From Daphnia pulex (taxonomy: Eukaryota; Arthropoda; Branchiopoda; Diplostraca; Daphniidae), in assembly GCF_021134715.1 (NCBI RefSeq), contig NC_060028.1, forward strand, positions 394,501 through 458,500: a stretch of 64,000 nucleotides of DNA, given 5' to 3'. Made by a program: the position numbers and the translations under genes. Position 1 is the stretch's first letter; each line of letters begins with the position of its first letter. This document shows positions 25,001 to 34,600 of this stretch, in pieces. The notes beneath the pieces are model-generated. The model was not told the origin of the DNA and ran no database searches. It worked only from the letters and a program-made list of their open reading frames with translations.

Positions 25001-27084
25001 TTTCTGTCGCCAGATCCATATCCCCACGGTTGGAGCAGCGTAAGAAAACCGGGGCCCAAAGGTTAAAGAAAGCCTCAGCTGGAGATAAGGTGGAATCGAC
25101 GGTCTCCTCCGCATCGTCGTCGCTCCCATCCGAATCCGTTTCGCTATCAAGTGGCATAGTGATCACGATTCCAGCACTCCGAGATGGTTGATTGCAGCGG
25201 AGTGAAGCGTCCACAGAGAGGTTGGTGTCAGAAACTTGTGTTGAGGTCGGAGGCTCCACTGGATAGGCAGCCCAACCGGTTGCGTCGAGAGCCCGTTGTG
25301 TTGTTAAAAGAGGAGATGGGTCATCAGAGAGTTCTCTCTCAGCGCTGGTGAGGTTGTGATTGGCTGGTAGAGCGAGAGTGGCGGCTTGTGAAACCGGGAG
25401 CAAAGAAGGAGCAACGGCTGATGATGTTGGAGGCGAGTTGTTGGTGACGCCATGGTTGTTGATGTTTCCCCTCCTGTGCTGACGGCCCTCGGCCAGCGTG
25501 GTCGGCGAGCGACGTTCCGGTGGTGGGGACCAGGAGTCATCACTGGCTCCTGAAGCAAGATTTCCATCCGGGGTCTCAACAGCCACCAGCTGAGCAGGAG
25601 CAGGTGAGAGCGGAGTGGTGCTAGGAGCCGAAGCGTCTGTCCAAGTTGGTGAGATGGCCGGCGCAGCTGCCGGTTGCCTGGTAGAACTAGATGGCCGGCA
25701 TGGAAGCGAACAGTACTGGCGGCTACGCGAGGTTCGAGAAAAGTAGTTACAGCAGGCTGTGCTACGACAGCGGATGAAAGTCGCGGCATTCGTCGATGAG
25801 CGGCCAGGAGTGGTAGCAGGGCGGCCGGACGGAGATGGAGCCCAAGATGTGTCGAGGCTTCTGGCAGCTGGAGAGCTGGAAGGAGACTCGGTGTAGATTG
25901 GTGGGGCAGCTGGTAGGCTAACGGCTGGAGCTGGAACGACTGATTTATGGCCACGGCCCAGACGCTTGGCAGCTGCAGTAGCGATGACTGACGGGTAGCA
26001 GGCGGCCGAGCAGAATTTCTTTCTGTTGTTGGAGCTGAAGAAAGTGTTGTTGCATGCCTCGTTCCCGCAAGCCTTTTCCATCTTAGAAGAGTTGGTGTAG
26101 TAGAGTCGGTGTAGTAGAGTCGGTGAGGTAGAGTCGGTGTAGTAGGATCGGTGTAGTTTAGTCGGTGTAGTAGAATCGGTGTTGTTGAAGAGAGCTGTAA
26201 AACGGAGAGACGGCTGGCGCCCAGATGATCAGTAGATAGTAAAATTCTTAAAATTTAGCTTGCCGGAGGAATAAAAATATGATGATAATAATGATGATGA
26301 TGTAGGGAGCGTCGAGAGACTCCGTTAGTTGAAGTGGCTTTATTCCTTGATGCCAAGTATCGTCCTTGCATGCCCCAGTGGCAGCTGCCATCTGGTGGCG
26401 TTGTTGGAGTGCTGGATGGAGGCCACCTGGTGGAGAAAGTTGAAAACTCGGACCGTAGCGTTGAGCAGAGATCAGAGTAAGCAAATGCAGATAAATGGAT
26501 GAGAGGATGGGTCAGCTCGGACAAAAATCAGCAGTGGCGTAGATTGATCATGCGGAGATGAAGACGAGCAAGCGATATTTTAAAACCTGCCCATTAGTTG
26601 AGTCCAGTGGAGCAGTATCAGCCGGGGCAGCGGTGAGGTGCCGAAAAGAGTGGAGATAGAGAAGTTGCCGTGGCCGAAAAGTGGTTGCAGCCAAGATGTG
26701 CGGTGTGGTGGTGGGAAGCGATGCGGTGATGGCCAGCTGCGGTGGAAACCAAGCTAGACAAAATGCGGCAGCTAGGCTAAAAATCGAAGTCGGAGCACCG
26801 GAGTATTAGCTCGGGCACTGGAGTAGAAGAAATAGCCTCGGTGTAGTAATGGGAGCGGCCAAGAATAGTCGGAGCACCGTAGATAGTTCGCTGGGCAGCG
26901 GAGTAGAGTTTTGCACGGCATACAGGTGTAAGGCGCAAAACAGTAGGAAGGACCTCTAGCGGCAGAAAGTTGGAGCTTGGGCCGGGGCGTCGGACTGTCA
27001 GATGGATTGACACAGTAAAATAAAACTTGCCCAAATGCACTAAAATCACGGCCGAAATGTGGGGAACACTTAACTGCACGAGTG
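22068..27084 (-). mobile_element. Non-LTR retrotransposon, full-length copy 2
   Basis: This copy repeats copy 1 at +5203 with the same 5' UTR repeats (26092-26189), ORF and 3' UTR. Its 5' end at 27084 again adjoins the 186-bp MITE segment, so the element's 5' end is defined identically twice. Confidence 0.9.
22287..26081 (-). CDS. Retrotransposon ORF, copy 2
   Basis: The 1264-residue protein is identical to the one at 17084-20878, with the same paired zinc motifs, RT motifs A-C (YADD), CCHC and RPD...D endonuclease. The ORF is intact. Complete identity over 3.8 kb argues for very recent duplication, gene conversion or an assembly repeat. See copy 1 for domain details. Confidence 0.93.
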   Translation of the reverse strand: MEKACGNEACNNTFFSSNNRKKFCSAACYPSVIATAAAKRLGRGHKSVVPAPAVSLPAAPPIYTESPSSSPAARSLDTSWAPSPSGRPATTPGRSSTNAATFIRCRSTACCNYFSRTSRSRQYCSLPCRPSSSTRQPAAAPAISPTWTDASAPSTTPLSPAPAQLVAVETPDGNLASGASDDSWSPPPERRSPTTLAEGRQHRRGNINNHGVTNNSPPTSSAVAPSLLPVSQAATLALPANHNLTSAERELSDDPSPLLTTQRALDATGWAAYPVEPPTSTQVSDTNLSVDASLRCNQPSRSAGIVITMPLDSETDSDGSDDDAEETVDSTLSPAEAFFNLWAPVFLRCSNRGDMDLATESCAADWHRLTKKSDDLTASRKQVVQERSPNSPAAHRRQQSRQQQRIKKKDNTKKKEEAGRIQALFKRFPKRAVRKVLGETSQAYTGTVEAATDFLKGAYEQPRPSEAAVLEARRVYDGCSWANPSEEELEHLASPPARSEIARKLKRASNTAPGADGVEYKDISRLDPECRLLEVLYAAVWRLGVPKCWKSARTIPIFKKGSTEDYSNFRPISLLSTLYKLFSGCIASRITTVASGNEWLSPEQKGFLPGMHGIQEHTMLLESAIEEAKSQKRNLTICWLDLANAFGSLPHDYLNQLFCSLPVPPALRSILTDIYQHNEFHFVVGKELVMVRPTSGVRQGDGLSSIIFNLAAEPLVRRAKANSHGFQLFNTRLKSTSYADDISAADSDTTSLQSTIDGMNSTASILGLRFNAKKCSSLTITNGRASTSTKLSINGVQIRALDVGEYENYLGVPMGTKLTFRPATDLREKLVKIADSLLAPWQKLEVFRAHLLPSLSHHLATGRVQRGFLDELDTRCAEFLRQVAYVPHTAHTAFLFADRRAGGLGASQLKKDADVWTIARAVQLLDSKDQVVRLVARAQLEKTVSRGIDQATDVPLPLSDFLSGSTQGGLYDTRFYGCGPNTWTRTRKAARRLHARIDVSSDSSLSKVIADDVSCLSNKAVRGLRTVIRGRWTTELSNASNQGRVARGLLLDSSSDIARLTSSRTKLNFEEWKLIHRSRLSILPLFGTPGISAPDKKCRRCRTDAETTSHVTSHCRVNLPEIGRRHDAILLELAKIICRAGHTIRVNQVFPDTTLRPDIVITSATPQLIIDVTIPFDAPESLQAGFDRKVAKYGHLGPTLPVVIGALGSWMPSNNAVANSLNIQPNAWRRFRRKSRLAAIQGSMRVVSNHLHAADRDEGLLGPA

Positions 27085-27270
27085 CTTGTTAAATTTTCGA
27101 TATTTGCTTTTTTTTTCTACTTCCGGTTTTACTCATTTCAGTCAGTAGTTTAGTAAATATTCATTCTACGTTCAAACAAATCACATATCCGTGATCCTCG
27201 TTAAATTTGTGGTAAAGTTCATGTATTTTTTTGTACGATTTCGTACTTCCGGTTTCGAAAATTTTCCTGA
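27085..27270. repeat. 186-bp MITE-arm segment at the copy 2/copy 3 junction
   Basis: Third occurrence of the 16679-16864 segment, placed between the 5' end of copy 2 and the 3' end of the truncated copy. Confidence 0.9.
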
Positions 27271-29140
27271 TGCATAGAATTTATTTTCATGAGATCATGA
27301 CAACGATCTATCAATAAAATGTGAACGATATGATGATACATTAAAAAGAATTAAAACATGGAGAATGAAAAAATGGAGAGATGGAGCAACTACAATACGC
27401 AATTACAGCACATGCCACATATCCACTTCGATTACACTTACACGACACGATTTCGTTAAGTTCATACAGTTTGAGTTCTGGAGCTATCCTTATGCGGGCC
27501 CCAGTAGGCCTTCATCCCTGTCAGCTGCGTGAAGGTGGTTAGAGACCACTCTCATTGACCCTTGGATGGCTGCAAGTCGACTCTTCCGCCTGAAACGGCG
27601 CCACGCATTAGGTTGTATGTTGAGGGAGTTGGCCACCGCGTTGTTGGACGGCATCCAGGAGCCCAAAGCGCCGATCACCACCGGAAGCGTCGGTCCAAGA
27701 TGACCATATTTGGCCACTTTCCGGTCGAATCCAGCTTGTAGGGATTCCGGAGCATCGAAAGGTATCGTCACGTCGATGATGAGCTGCGGTGTTGCGGAGG
27801 TGATGACGATATCTGGGCGGAGGGTAGTGTCCGGGAACACCTGGTTGACACGAATCGTGTGACCGGCCCTGCAGATGATTTTGGCCAGTTCCAGCAGAAT
27901 TGCGTCGTGTCGCCGTCCGATTTCCGGAAGGTTGACCCGGCAATGGCTGGTCACGTGAGACGTGGTCTCGGCGTCCGTCCTGCACCTTCGGCACTTCTTG
28001 TCAGGAGCCGAAATTCCAGGTGTGCCGAAAAGAGGTAGGATGGATAGTCGGCTGCGATGGATCAGCTTCCATTCTTCGAAGTTGAGTTTGGTGCGTGATG
28101 ATGTGAGCCTGGCGATGTCGCTCGACGAGTCCAAAAGGAGACCTCTTGCCACTCTTCCCTGGTTTGAGGCGTTGGAGAGTTCGGTTGTCCATCGGCCCCT
28201 GATCACCGTCCTCAATCCGCGGACAGCCTTGTTCGACAGGCAGGAGACGTCATCAGCGATCACTTTTGAAAGGGAACTATCGCTGGATACGTCGATCCTT
28301 GCGTGAAGACGCCTGGCTGCTTTTCGCGTTCGAGTCCATGTGTTCGGACCGCACCCGTAGAACCGAGTGTCGTACAGGCCCCCCTGTGTTGAGCCAGACA
28401 GGAAATCGGAGAGGGGGAGCGGCACATCCGTGGCTTGGTCAATACCCCTGGAGACGGTTTTCTCAAGTTGGGCTCTGGCAACGAGACGGACAACTTGATC
28501 TTTGCTGTCCAACAGTTGAACGGCCCTGGCAATCGTCCACACATCAGCGTCTTTTTTAAGCTGAGAGGCGCCAAGCCCCCCAGCCCTCCGGTCCGCAAAC
28601 AAGAAAGCAGTGTGGGCTGTGTGTGGCACGTATGCCACTTGGCGGAGGAATTCCGCACACCGAGTGTCCAGCTCGTCAAGGAAGCCCCTCTGTACGCGGC
28701 CAGTCGCCAGGTGATGCGAGAGAGACGGCAGGAGGTGCGCACGAAATACCTCCAGCTTCTGCCAAGGAGCCAGCAAGGAGTCCGCAATCTTGACTAGCTT
28801 CTCACGGAGGTCTGTGGCTGGTCTGAAGGTGAGCTTAGTTCCCATAGGGACGCCAAGATAATTTTCATACTCCCCTACATCCAGTGCCCGAATCTGGACA
28901 CCGTTGATGGAGAGCTTAGTGGACGTGCTGGCTCTCCCGTTGGTAATGGTGAGAGAAGAGCACTTCTTGGCATTGAAGCGGAGACCAAGAATTGAGGCTG
29001 TCGAATTCATTCCATCGATAGTCGATTGAAGGCTGGTAGTGTCGGAGTCGGCCGCAGAGATGTCGTCAGCATAGGAAGTGGATTTCAGGCGAGTATTGAA
29101 GAGCTGGAATCCATGGGAGTTCGCCTTGGCCCGGCGGACT
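27271..29140 (-). mobile_element. Non-LTR retrotransposon, 5'-truncated copy 3
   Basis: It matches the other copies from the 3' end up to GGCCCGGCGGACT at 29140, then breaks off between RT motifs B and C. An 8-base filler (CCATTTTG) joins it to the right 829-bp repeat at 29149. 5' truncation with short filler or microhomology is usual for target-primed insertions. Confidence 0.9.
27490..29140 (-). pseudogene. Truncated retrotransposon ORF (RT motif C to endonuclease)
   Basis: The remnant keeps the last roughly 550 codons: YADD, the thumb region, CCHC and RPD...D endonuclease. It lacks both zinc motifs and RT motifs A and B, so it cannot work alone. An open frame continues into flanking DNA to an ATG at 29184, adding about 16 unrelated residues; that fusion is accidental. 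Confidence 0.9.
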
Positions 29141-29148
29141 CCATTTTG

Positions 29149-29977
29149 GTGAATGCCATTTTTACTGTTTTTCATCATGAACATTTTCAGTGTGCTTCTT
29201 AGAAAAGGTAAAGAATGATATACTTTTTACATTTTTATATTTTCATTAATGTAACACGTTTTTTTTTTTTTACAGAGCACGCAAGATCCCCACGGACATC
29301 CTTGAGCCAATGCTGGATTTGTCCATGGCAGAAGAGGGACTTCCACCAACGTTCTGCTCCAGCCTTATCTTCAAGACGTACGCTCATCCAGCTTCACTAC
29401 TTCAGTGCTTCTTATGCTGCTACAAAACTTTCAACTTTTCTCGCTTCACTGGCGAGTTGGATCACTTCAGTTGCTGTGACACACCTACAGTCACTCTCCA
29501 CGGGATTATGGCCAGGTACCCGACAATTGACTTATTTTTGTAGATTATCTACTAGTAATATATTTGCGTTGAACTCTGTGTAATAATTCTAAAATCAGGC
29601 CCTTCTTGCGCGCAAACGAAGTTTTACTTGGACGTTTCTTTTTTCTAACGCTAGATGGCTTTTCGATATTTTTCAGCTGTCAAAACAGTCAGTTTCAGAT
29701 ACTTTGCACATCTCCTTAAACATTTATCGGTAGTTTTTTGTGGTAATCTTTTAGTGATAACTGACGATAACTATTCCCCCAACAAAGCTCACTTGTTAAA
29801 TTTTCGATATTTGCTTTTTTTTTCTACTTCCGGTTTTACTCATTTCAGTCAGTAGTTTAGTAAATATTCATTCTACGTTCAAACAAATCACATATCCGTG
29901 ATCCTCGTTAAATTTGTGGTAAAGTTCATGTATTTTTTTGTACGATTTCGTACTTCCGGTTTCGAAAATTTTCCTGA
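29149..29977. repeat. 829-bp direct repeat, right copy (contains the unoccupied insertion site)
   Basis: It repeats 16036-16864 with a constant offset. Here the sequence runs on past TTTTCCTGA into the rest of the intact MITE, so this copy shows the target as it was before insertion. Confidence 0.9.
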
Positions 29978-30170
29978 ACTATAGTTCAGGAAAATTCTCG
30001 ATTTTGGCCAAAAATTGGATTTCGTTTAAAACATATCAGATCGACCCCAAATTTCATGGGGATCACGAATATCTGGTTTATTTTGACGACAGCCCAACAG
30101 TTGAGGAGCTATTGCTTACTTCCGGTATACTTCCGGAAAATTTTCGACAAACTAGCAAGTGAGCTTTGTT
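29781..30170. mobile_element. 390-bp palindromic MITE (retrotransposon target site)
   Basis: The ends are AACAAAGCTCACTTG (29781-29795) and its exact reverse complement (30156-30170). The two halves pair imperfectly over their full length. The central 30 bases (29967-29996) form a perfect palindrome centred between 29981 and 29982, so there is almost no loop. No clear target-site duplication was seen. The retrotransposon 3' junction in the occupied copy corresponds to 29977/29978, four bases from the centre. Confidence 0.85.
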
Positions 30171-30307
30171 CTGTGTACCATTCTCAGTATTGCTAGTTAA
30201 ATTTTAAGCAATTGAAATTGCGCTTTTTAAGTTTTGAGCAAAAAAAACAGATAAATGTACCTTTATGTGTCCTGTAACTTAATGAGAATTATTTTGTCTC
30301 CATCCAG

Positions 30308-30388
30308 GAAATACAGACGTTGAGAAGACGGATACCAAAACATCGCCAGTATCTCCAAAATGTCATCGCGGATCATCATTTGTTGTTG
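30308..30388 (+). other. Possible orphan exon (27 codons)
   Basis: CATCCAG acceptor and TTG/GTAATA donor enclose an open phase-0 stretch, EIQTLRRRIPKHRQYLQNVI and seven more residues. It may belong to a plus-strand gene spanning the retrotransposon locus. No family is recognised. Confidence 0.25.
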
Positions 30389-30410
30389 GTAATATGTGTG
30401 TGTTTGTTAG

Positions 30411-30623
30411 TTAACCCGTTGCTGCCACGCCTTTGTTCCCCCTTGTCGATACGGTGATCCATTCTTGAGGCATGCATTCCATGTTCTCCTATCACCGTGT
30501 CAGCCCGGACTTGTCAGCAATGGCAAGTCCCCCTCCCACCCTTGGTCATGGATCCTTCAGACATGGCTCGTAGTGAGTAGAGAACAACCTACGGGTTGTA
30601 TGGCGTGGCAGCCAACGGGTTAA
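30411..30623. mobile_element. piggyBac-like MITE, about 210 bp
   Basis: TTAA stands at both ends. Inside it the termini are CCCGTTG-CTGCCACGCC and its near-perfect inverse GGCGTGGCAG-CCAACGGG. TTAA duplication with CCC...GGG ends is the signature of piggyBac-family elements. No coding capacity. Confidence 0.8.
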
Positions 30624-31145
30624 CTTAAGTGTATGTATATGTGTATCAGTGTATGTGTGCATGTATGTTGTTTTCGCAAAACTGTGGAGGAATTGTGGGT
30701 GGAGGTGGGACAATATACACAATTCTCATATCATTTATAATTTGTATATTTCATTTCTCACTCATACAGAAGATACACCATAGCACAAATTATATATTAC
30801 TGTTGCTCAACTCAAGTTACTGCTGTAAAACTTAAATCTGTAACTAGATAATGTTGAATCCCCTTGTTGTTTAAGAGTAGACTCCACTCGAATCTCTTCA
30901 ACCATTTCAAGATGAACATTCTACTTACTACAATAAATTCTCTGACAGGAACAAATACGGCAGCCCCTTTCAGATTAAACAGTTGCTAAACCTGCAACAA
31001 AATAAAGAAAAGAAAAATTTCAACAAAAAAGGAATGGACAGTTACTTTGCACATTGATAAACAAAAATCAACAACCTACAAATACATACATCAATAAGGT
31101 GGCTTTCATTTAACCATTTGGACTTGCACGGCATCAAGAGTACAA
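30624..31145. other. AT-rich stretch without a recognised gene
   Basis: It contains a GT-rich run (about 30625-30665) and short open frames without protein-like content. Confidence 0.5.
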
Positions 31146-32113
31146 TCAGCACGCAGTAATATGGTGTAGATTCTTCAGGCTATTCTTCAGGCGTACGGTG
31201 TAGCAGCAAATCACAACTATCCAAATCTTGGGAAAGTCTGTGTCATTTCTTAAAAAGAAAAAAATAAGAGCTTGTATAAAATCACTATAAATTGTCTTAA
31301 ATAAACCAAATTACCCAAATTAGTCCTTAATTATCCAATTTAACAAATCAATCCTTATAGAAAGTCCCTAAATGAAAAAAAAGATGAAGGTTATTCACAC
31401 TTGAAATAACATCATTTGTCTGCATAATTAAAAAAAAAAGAAGAATGGAGTGAACTCACTAACCAGAAGAAACACCACACTTTCTTTCAGTGTGGCGTCT
31501 TTAAATCCTTGATTTTGGTTGCTGGTAGCTTACATTAAACTGCGTTCTTTAAAATAAGTTTGTAAATCAAGATTTTTCATGAAAGAGACATGTCTAACAT
31601 AACTTACCTCTGGTCAATGTTTAGCTTCAATTGCACATTAGCACTCCAATCTAAACTACTCCAGCAATCTTGACACTTCAAGTTAAGTGTTGACTGTTGA
31701 GTTTGAGTATCACCAATCTGAGCTTCGATAGCAGCAGTTTCGGAGAATATCACTACCTAAATAAGAAAGAATAGAAATTAATTAATACTTTTTACAAAAT
31801 ATGAATCCTTAATTCCGTAAATTTACGATTTAAGGGAACGGCAAGCGTAGAAATGGATACCGGTAGCCATTTTATTTTTACATCGTGTGGTGTTGCCGGT
31901 TTACTGAATGCCATACCTTTTTTTTAAAATCAAACTTCAAAAAGCGATAAAAAATAATAAGAAAATTCTTAAATAAATTAAATTTTGACTTAAAAAAATA
32001 AAGGAATTAATCAAAAGTTGAGTTAATCAAAATAAAGAAAATCTGAATTTTGATTGAATGAATAAAAATAGGAGAGAAAAAAAACCCACCGCAATGTTGA
32101 TGTCTTGGACCAT
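31146..32113 (-). CDS. Short spliced gene, unidentified product (91 aa)
   Basis: The exons are 32090-32113, 31608-31756 and 31146-31248. They give 92 codons including the stop and join in phase with GT-AG introns, but I know no homologue. The N-terminus is MVQDINIAVVIFSETAAIEA. The middle exon has CQDCW and a tryptophan-rich WSSLDW. The last exon has a hydrophobic KIWIVVICCY. Upstream, an exon-like segment ending in a GTAAGA donor at about 32229 could be 5' UTR spliced to an acceptor near 32161. A degraded copy of the first-exon region, with ATG changed to ATA, lies at about 34440-34600 on the other side of the cuticle gene. Treat as a prediction. Confidence 0.35.
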
Positions 32114-32228
32114 GGTAATGCAGGTAACTCTGACTGAAGCACACATCAGAGATCATCCACCTAATAAAAGAGAACAATTTATTTCAAATACTGACAAAAC
32201 TTAAATGGAAAATAAAGCAATTCTTACT

Positions 32229-32590
32229 TGTTTCTCGTCTCTAGTTCGTTATTAGACCATCGCCCTCCAGTCCATCCGCATTCAGCAATTGCAAATGCTG
32301 AAGACCTGCTGAAGACCTCCTCAGGCACACACTGCAGTATTTTCCCACCGATTGAAGTCGTCGCAGTGAGATGGATTAGCTCATGCTTTGTTTGAATGGA
32401 AGCAATGAGACACGGTAGGATCCAACAACCCGCAAACATCCAAAATCGGCAAAAGGGAGCAGAATCGTCCGTTGGATTCCACTGGAATCGTTTTCTCGCT
32501 CGGTGTCCAGTAGCGGAAGTTGTGCAGTGACATGGGCAATAAGCTTCCGTGACAGATGCGGAGGTCTTTCACTCTTACACCCTGTTGCAA
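32229..32590 (-). pseudogene. Decayed LITAF-like segment or 5' exon
   Basis: One frame reads FAGCWILPCLIASIQTKHEL and then IHLTATTSIGGK. This follows the spacing of the LITAF membrane-zinc motif (GCxxGPCLIPxxxDxxKDxxHxCPxC), but the second pair of cysteines is replaced and the rest is out of frame. It ends in a GTAAGA donor. It may be a relic now used as non-coding exon. The resemblance is partial. Confidence 0.25.
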
Positions 32591-33539
32591 TTAGTTAAAA
32601 CATCCGAAAACAAAAATTCGAAACCCCAATGCCTTGTAGGATGGAGTGGAGTAGGAAGTCTCAGCTTTTGTTTGTTTTTTGGGGCTCAGCGTACTAGGGG
32701 TACCCATTCGTCAACGACATTGTCCGTGCGCAATGACACCAACACACTACACACAAACAAAAGACCAAGGAAGAATATTATTACCTAACACGTAAAATTT
32801 GATTTAACGTGTTCTTACTCACTAACAAACTTGACACGACACCATGAACTTTTATGCCACATTTGCGACAACTTTTCTTTCTGCAATAAAAAAGACGAAA
32901 CAAAAGATTTTGATTCGGTCCCAACTTTTCTTTAGCAATTTGGAAATTGAAACGTAACCGTACATTTAAGCGTTACAAAAAGGAGGATTCTCTCTAAAAC
33001 ATTTGATTTGATTTTAATAACCCATCACTCCTACCGACTGACTTACGAATTGACTTTACGGAATATATTCTATATCAGTGAAGCAAAGAGGAAAATTTTT
33101 AAAGTTTTTCTGCAGGGATGAGACATTAAGCCCATACAGGCTGCGCCCCAAACAACATTTCGGCATAATGGAGAGCATTTTTCAGGCCACGTCATCAGTA
33201 CAATGTAACGGGAAAAAAACTACCGACTTAGAAAAATTAAATTTATAAACGCAAGAATTTTCTTAAATTTACGCCGGAATATTAGAGATCGGGAAAACAT
33301 TTCGGTAAGAAAATGTGAAGAACCTTGAGATTCACCATTTACGGAAAAAATCTAACCGAATTAAGCTCAATAGTAAAATTTGCGATTCACAAAAGGCTTG
33401 GAATTCCAGCAAATGCTGTCTGTTGCATCATCCCTTTCGCTCATTTGCATATTTACCCGAAGTCTATCCCCAAAGAAGAAGAGAATGTTTCCAGCGGAAG
33501 GTCTTGGCCCATCACTTTCACTCAGCCGCAACTGCCAGG

Positions 33540-33546
33540 TATAAAA
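33540..33546 (+). promoter_or_regulatory. TATA box of cuticle gene 2
   Basis: TATAAAA stands 83 bases before the ATG in a context (CCAGG before, GG after) like other arthropod cuticle promoters. Confidence 0.7.
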
Positions 33547-33628
33547 GGTGGCCAACATCGAAATCTTCTTCACACAATTCCTTCAACTGTCTTCAGAAGA
33601 GAAGCTAAACAACCTAAACCAGCTAAAA

Positions 33629-34140
33629 ATGAAATTGGTAAGTTAGTCAACCCTTATTTGATTAAATATCAAGTTAACCTTTTATTTTGACTTGATGCAC
33701 TGCCAGATCGTCGCTGTCGCTTTCTTGGCCGTGGCCCTCGCCGCTCCTCAAGGAGATAAAAAGCCCATCGAAATTGTGTCGTCCAACAGCCAAGTGAACG
33801 CAGACGGCAGCTATTCATTCGAGTAAGTTAATATTAGTATATCCTAATGTCATTTTCTAATTTTAAAAATTTTGTCAAAATCAGTTTCGAGTCTGCCGAT
33901 GGGACCAAAGTGTCTGAGAGTGGCAACCAGAAACAAGTTGGTGCCAAACCGGAGGAGATCGGGACCGTGTCCAAGGGCTCCTACTCGTTCACGACTCCAC
34001 ACGGCGTCGTCCTCACCGTCAATTGGGTGGCCGATGAAAACGGATTCCAGGCCACCGGCGACCACCTCCCCACTCCTCCACCCATGCCTGAGCACGTTGT
34101 CAAGATGCTCGCAGATCTGAAGGCGGCCGGAGTCCTGTAA
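33629..34140 (+). CDS. RR-1 cuticular protein (endocuticle structural glycoprotein type)
   Basis: Exons 33629-33637, 33707-33822 and 33885-34140 give 126 residues. Exon 1 is MKL alone, as in the first cuticle gene. The signal peptide continues as IVAVAFLAVALAAPQG. The mature protein has the RR-1 chitin-binding domain: GSYSFDFESADGTKVSESG, then GTVSKGSYSFTTPHGVVLTV and NWVADENGFQATGDHLPTPP. Its C-terminus is PMPEHVVKMLADLKAAGVL. Such proteins sit in flexible endocuticle and bind chitin. TATA box at 33540 and AATAAA at 34258 frame it. It is a distant paralogue of the gene at 13651 rather than a local tandem copy. Confidence 0.93.
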
Positions 34141-34257
34141 AAAATTTAAAAAAAAATGTCTTTCAACCGGAAACGAATTCGAACAAAATCTACCAGATGT
34201 ACATAACGCGCCGATTCCCCGCCCACAATCAGTTGTACTAGAGTCAGAGAGACGAGG

Positions 34258-34263
34258 AATAAA
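34258..34263 (+). terminator. Polyadenylation signal of cuticle gene 2
   Basis: AATAAA follows the stop by about 120 bases. Confidence 0.6.
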
Positions 34264-34439
34264 AAGTTGTGTTTCTTTTCACTTTTGAGATATTTTAAGT
34301 TAATTGGAAATTCAAAGGCGATGTTGATGCTTAATCACAGAAATTTATGGAAGGAACGAGCTCTTCAAAATTGCACGTAATTTTCCTGGCGAGTCCAACC
34401 TTGAAACAGGAATCAAAATAAAGAAAATTTGAATTTCAA

Positions 34440-34600
34440 CTAAATGAAAAAAAAAAGAGAAACTAATCACCTCGATATTGATGTCTTTGGCCTATGATAT
34501 TGCAAGCATCTCTCACCTGAAAAAAACAACGATTTCATTCAGACAGAAACTGAACATCAGGGTTCGCCCACCTAAAAGAGAACATGTATTCAAATAGGAT
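34440..34600 (-). pseudogene. Degraded copy of the first exon region at 32.08-32.18 kb
   Basis: AAGACATCAATATCGAG with a GTGATT donor-like end mirrors AAGACATCAACATTGCG/GTGGGT at 32106-32084. Further shared words (CATCAG, CCACCTAAAAGAGAACA) follow in the same order. The start codon is ATA here. It is a decayed paralogous segment. Confidence 0.45.

Larger units (their letters stand above)
16679..29140. repeat. Tandem array, 5203-bp period (2.4 units)
   Basis: Units start at 16679, 21882 and 27085. Each consists of a 186-bp piece of the MITE left arm followed by the retrotransposon in reverse orientation. The first two are full length; the third stops at 29140 within the RT domain. Translations and sampled bases are identical between copies. 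Confidence 0.9.

Noticed and set aside
29938-30162. 74-residue frame inside the palindromic MITE
   Set aside because: It lies wholly within a non-autonomous palindrome and reads through both arms; chance frame.
33325-33690. 121-residue plus-strand frame before cuticle gene 2
   Set aside because: It spans the TATA box, the 5' UTR and the first intron of the cuticle gene. The protein is not family-like.
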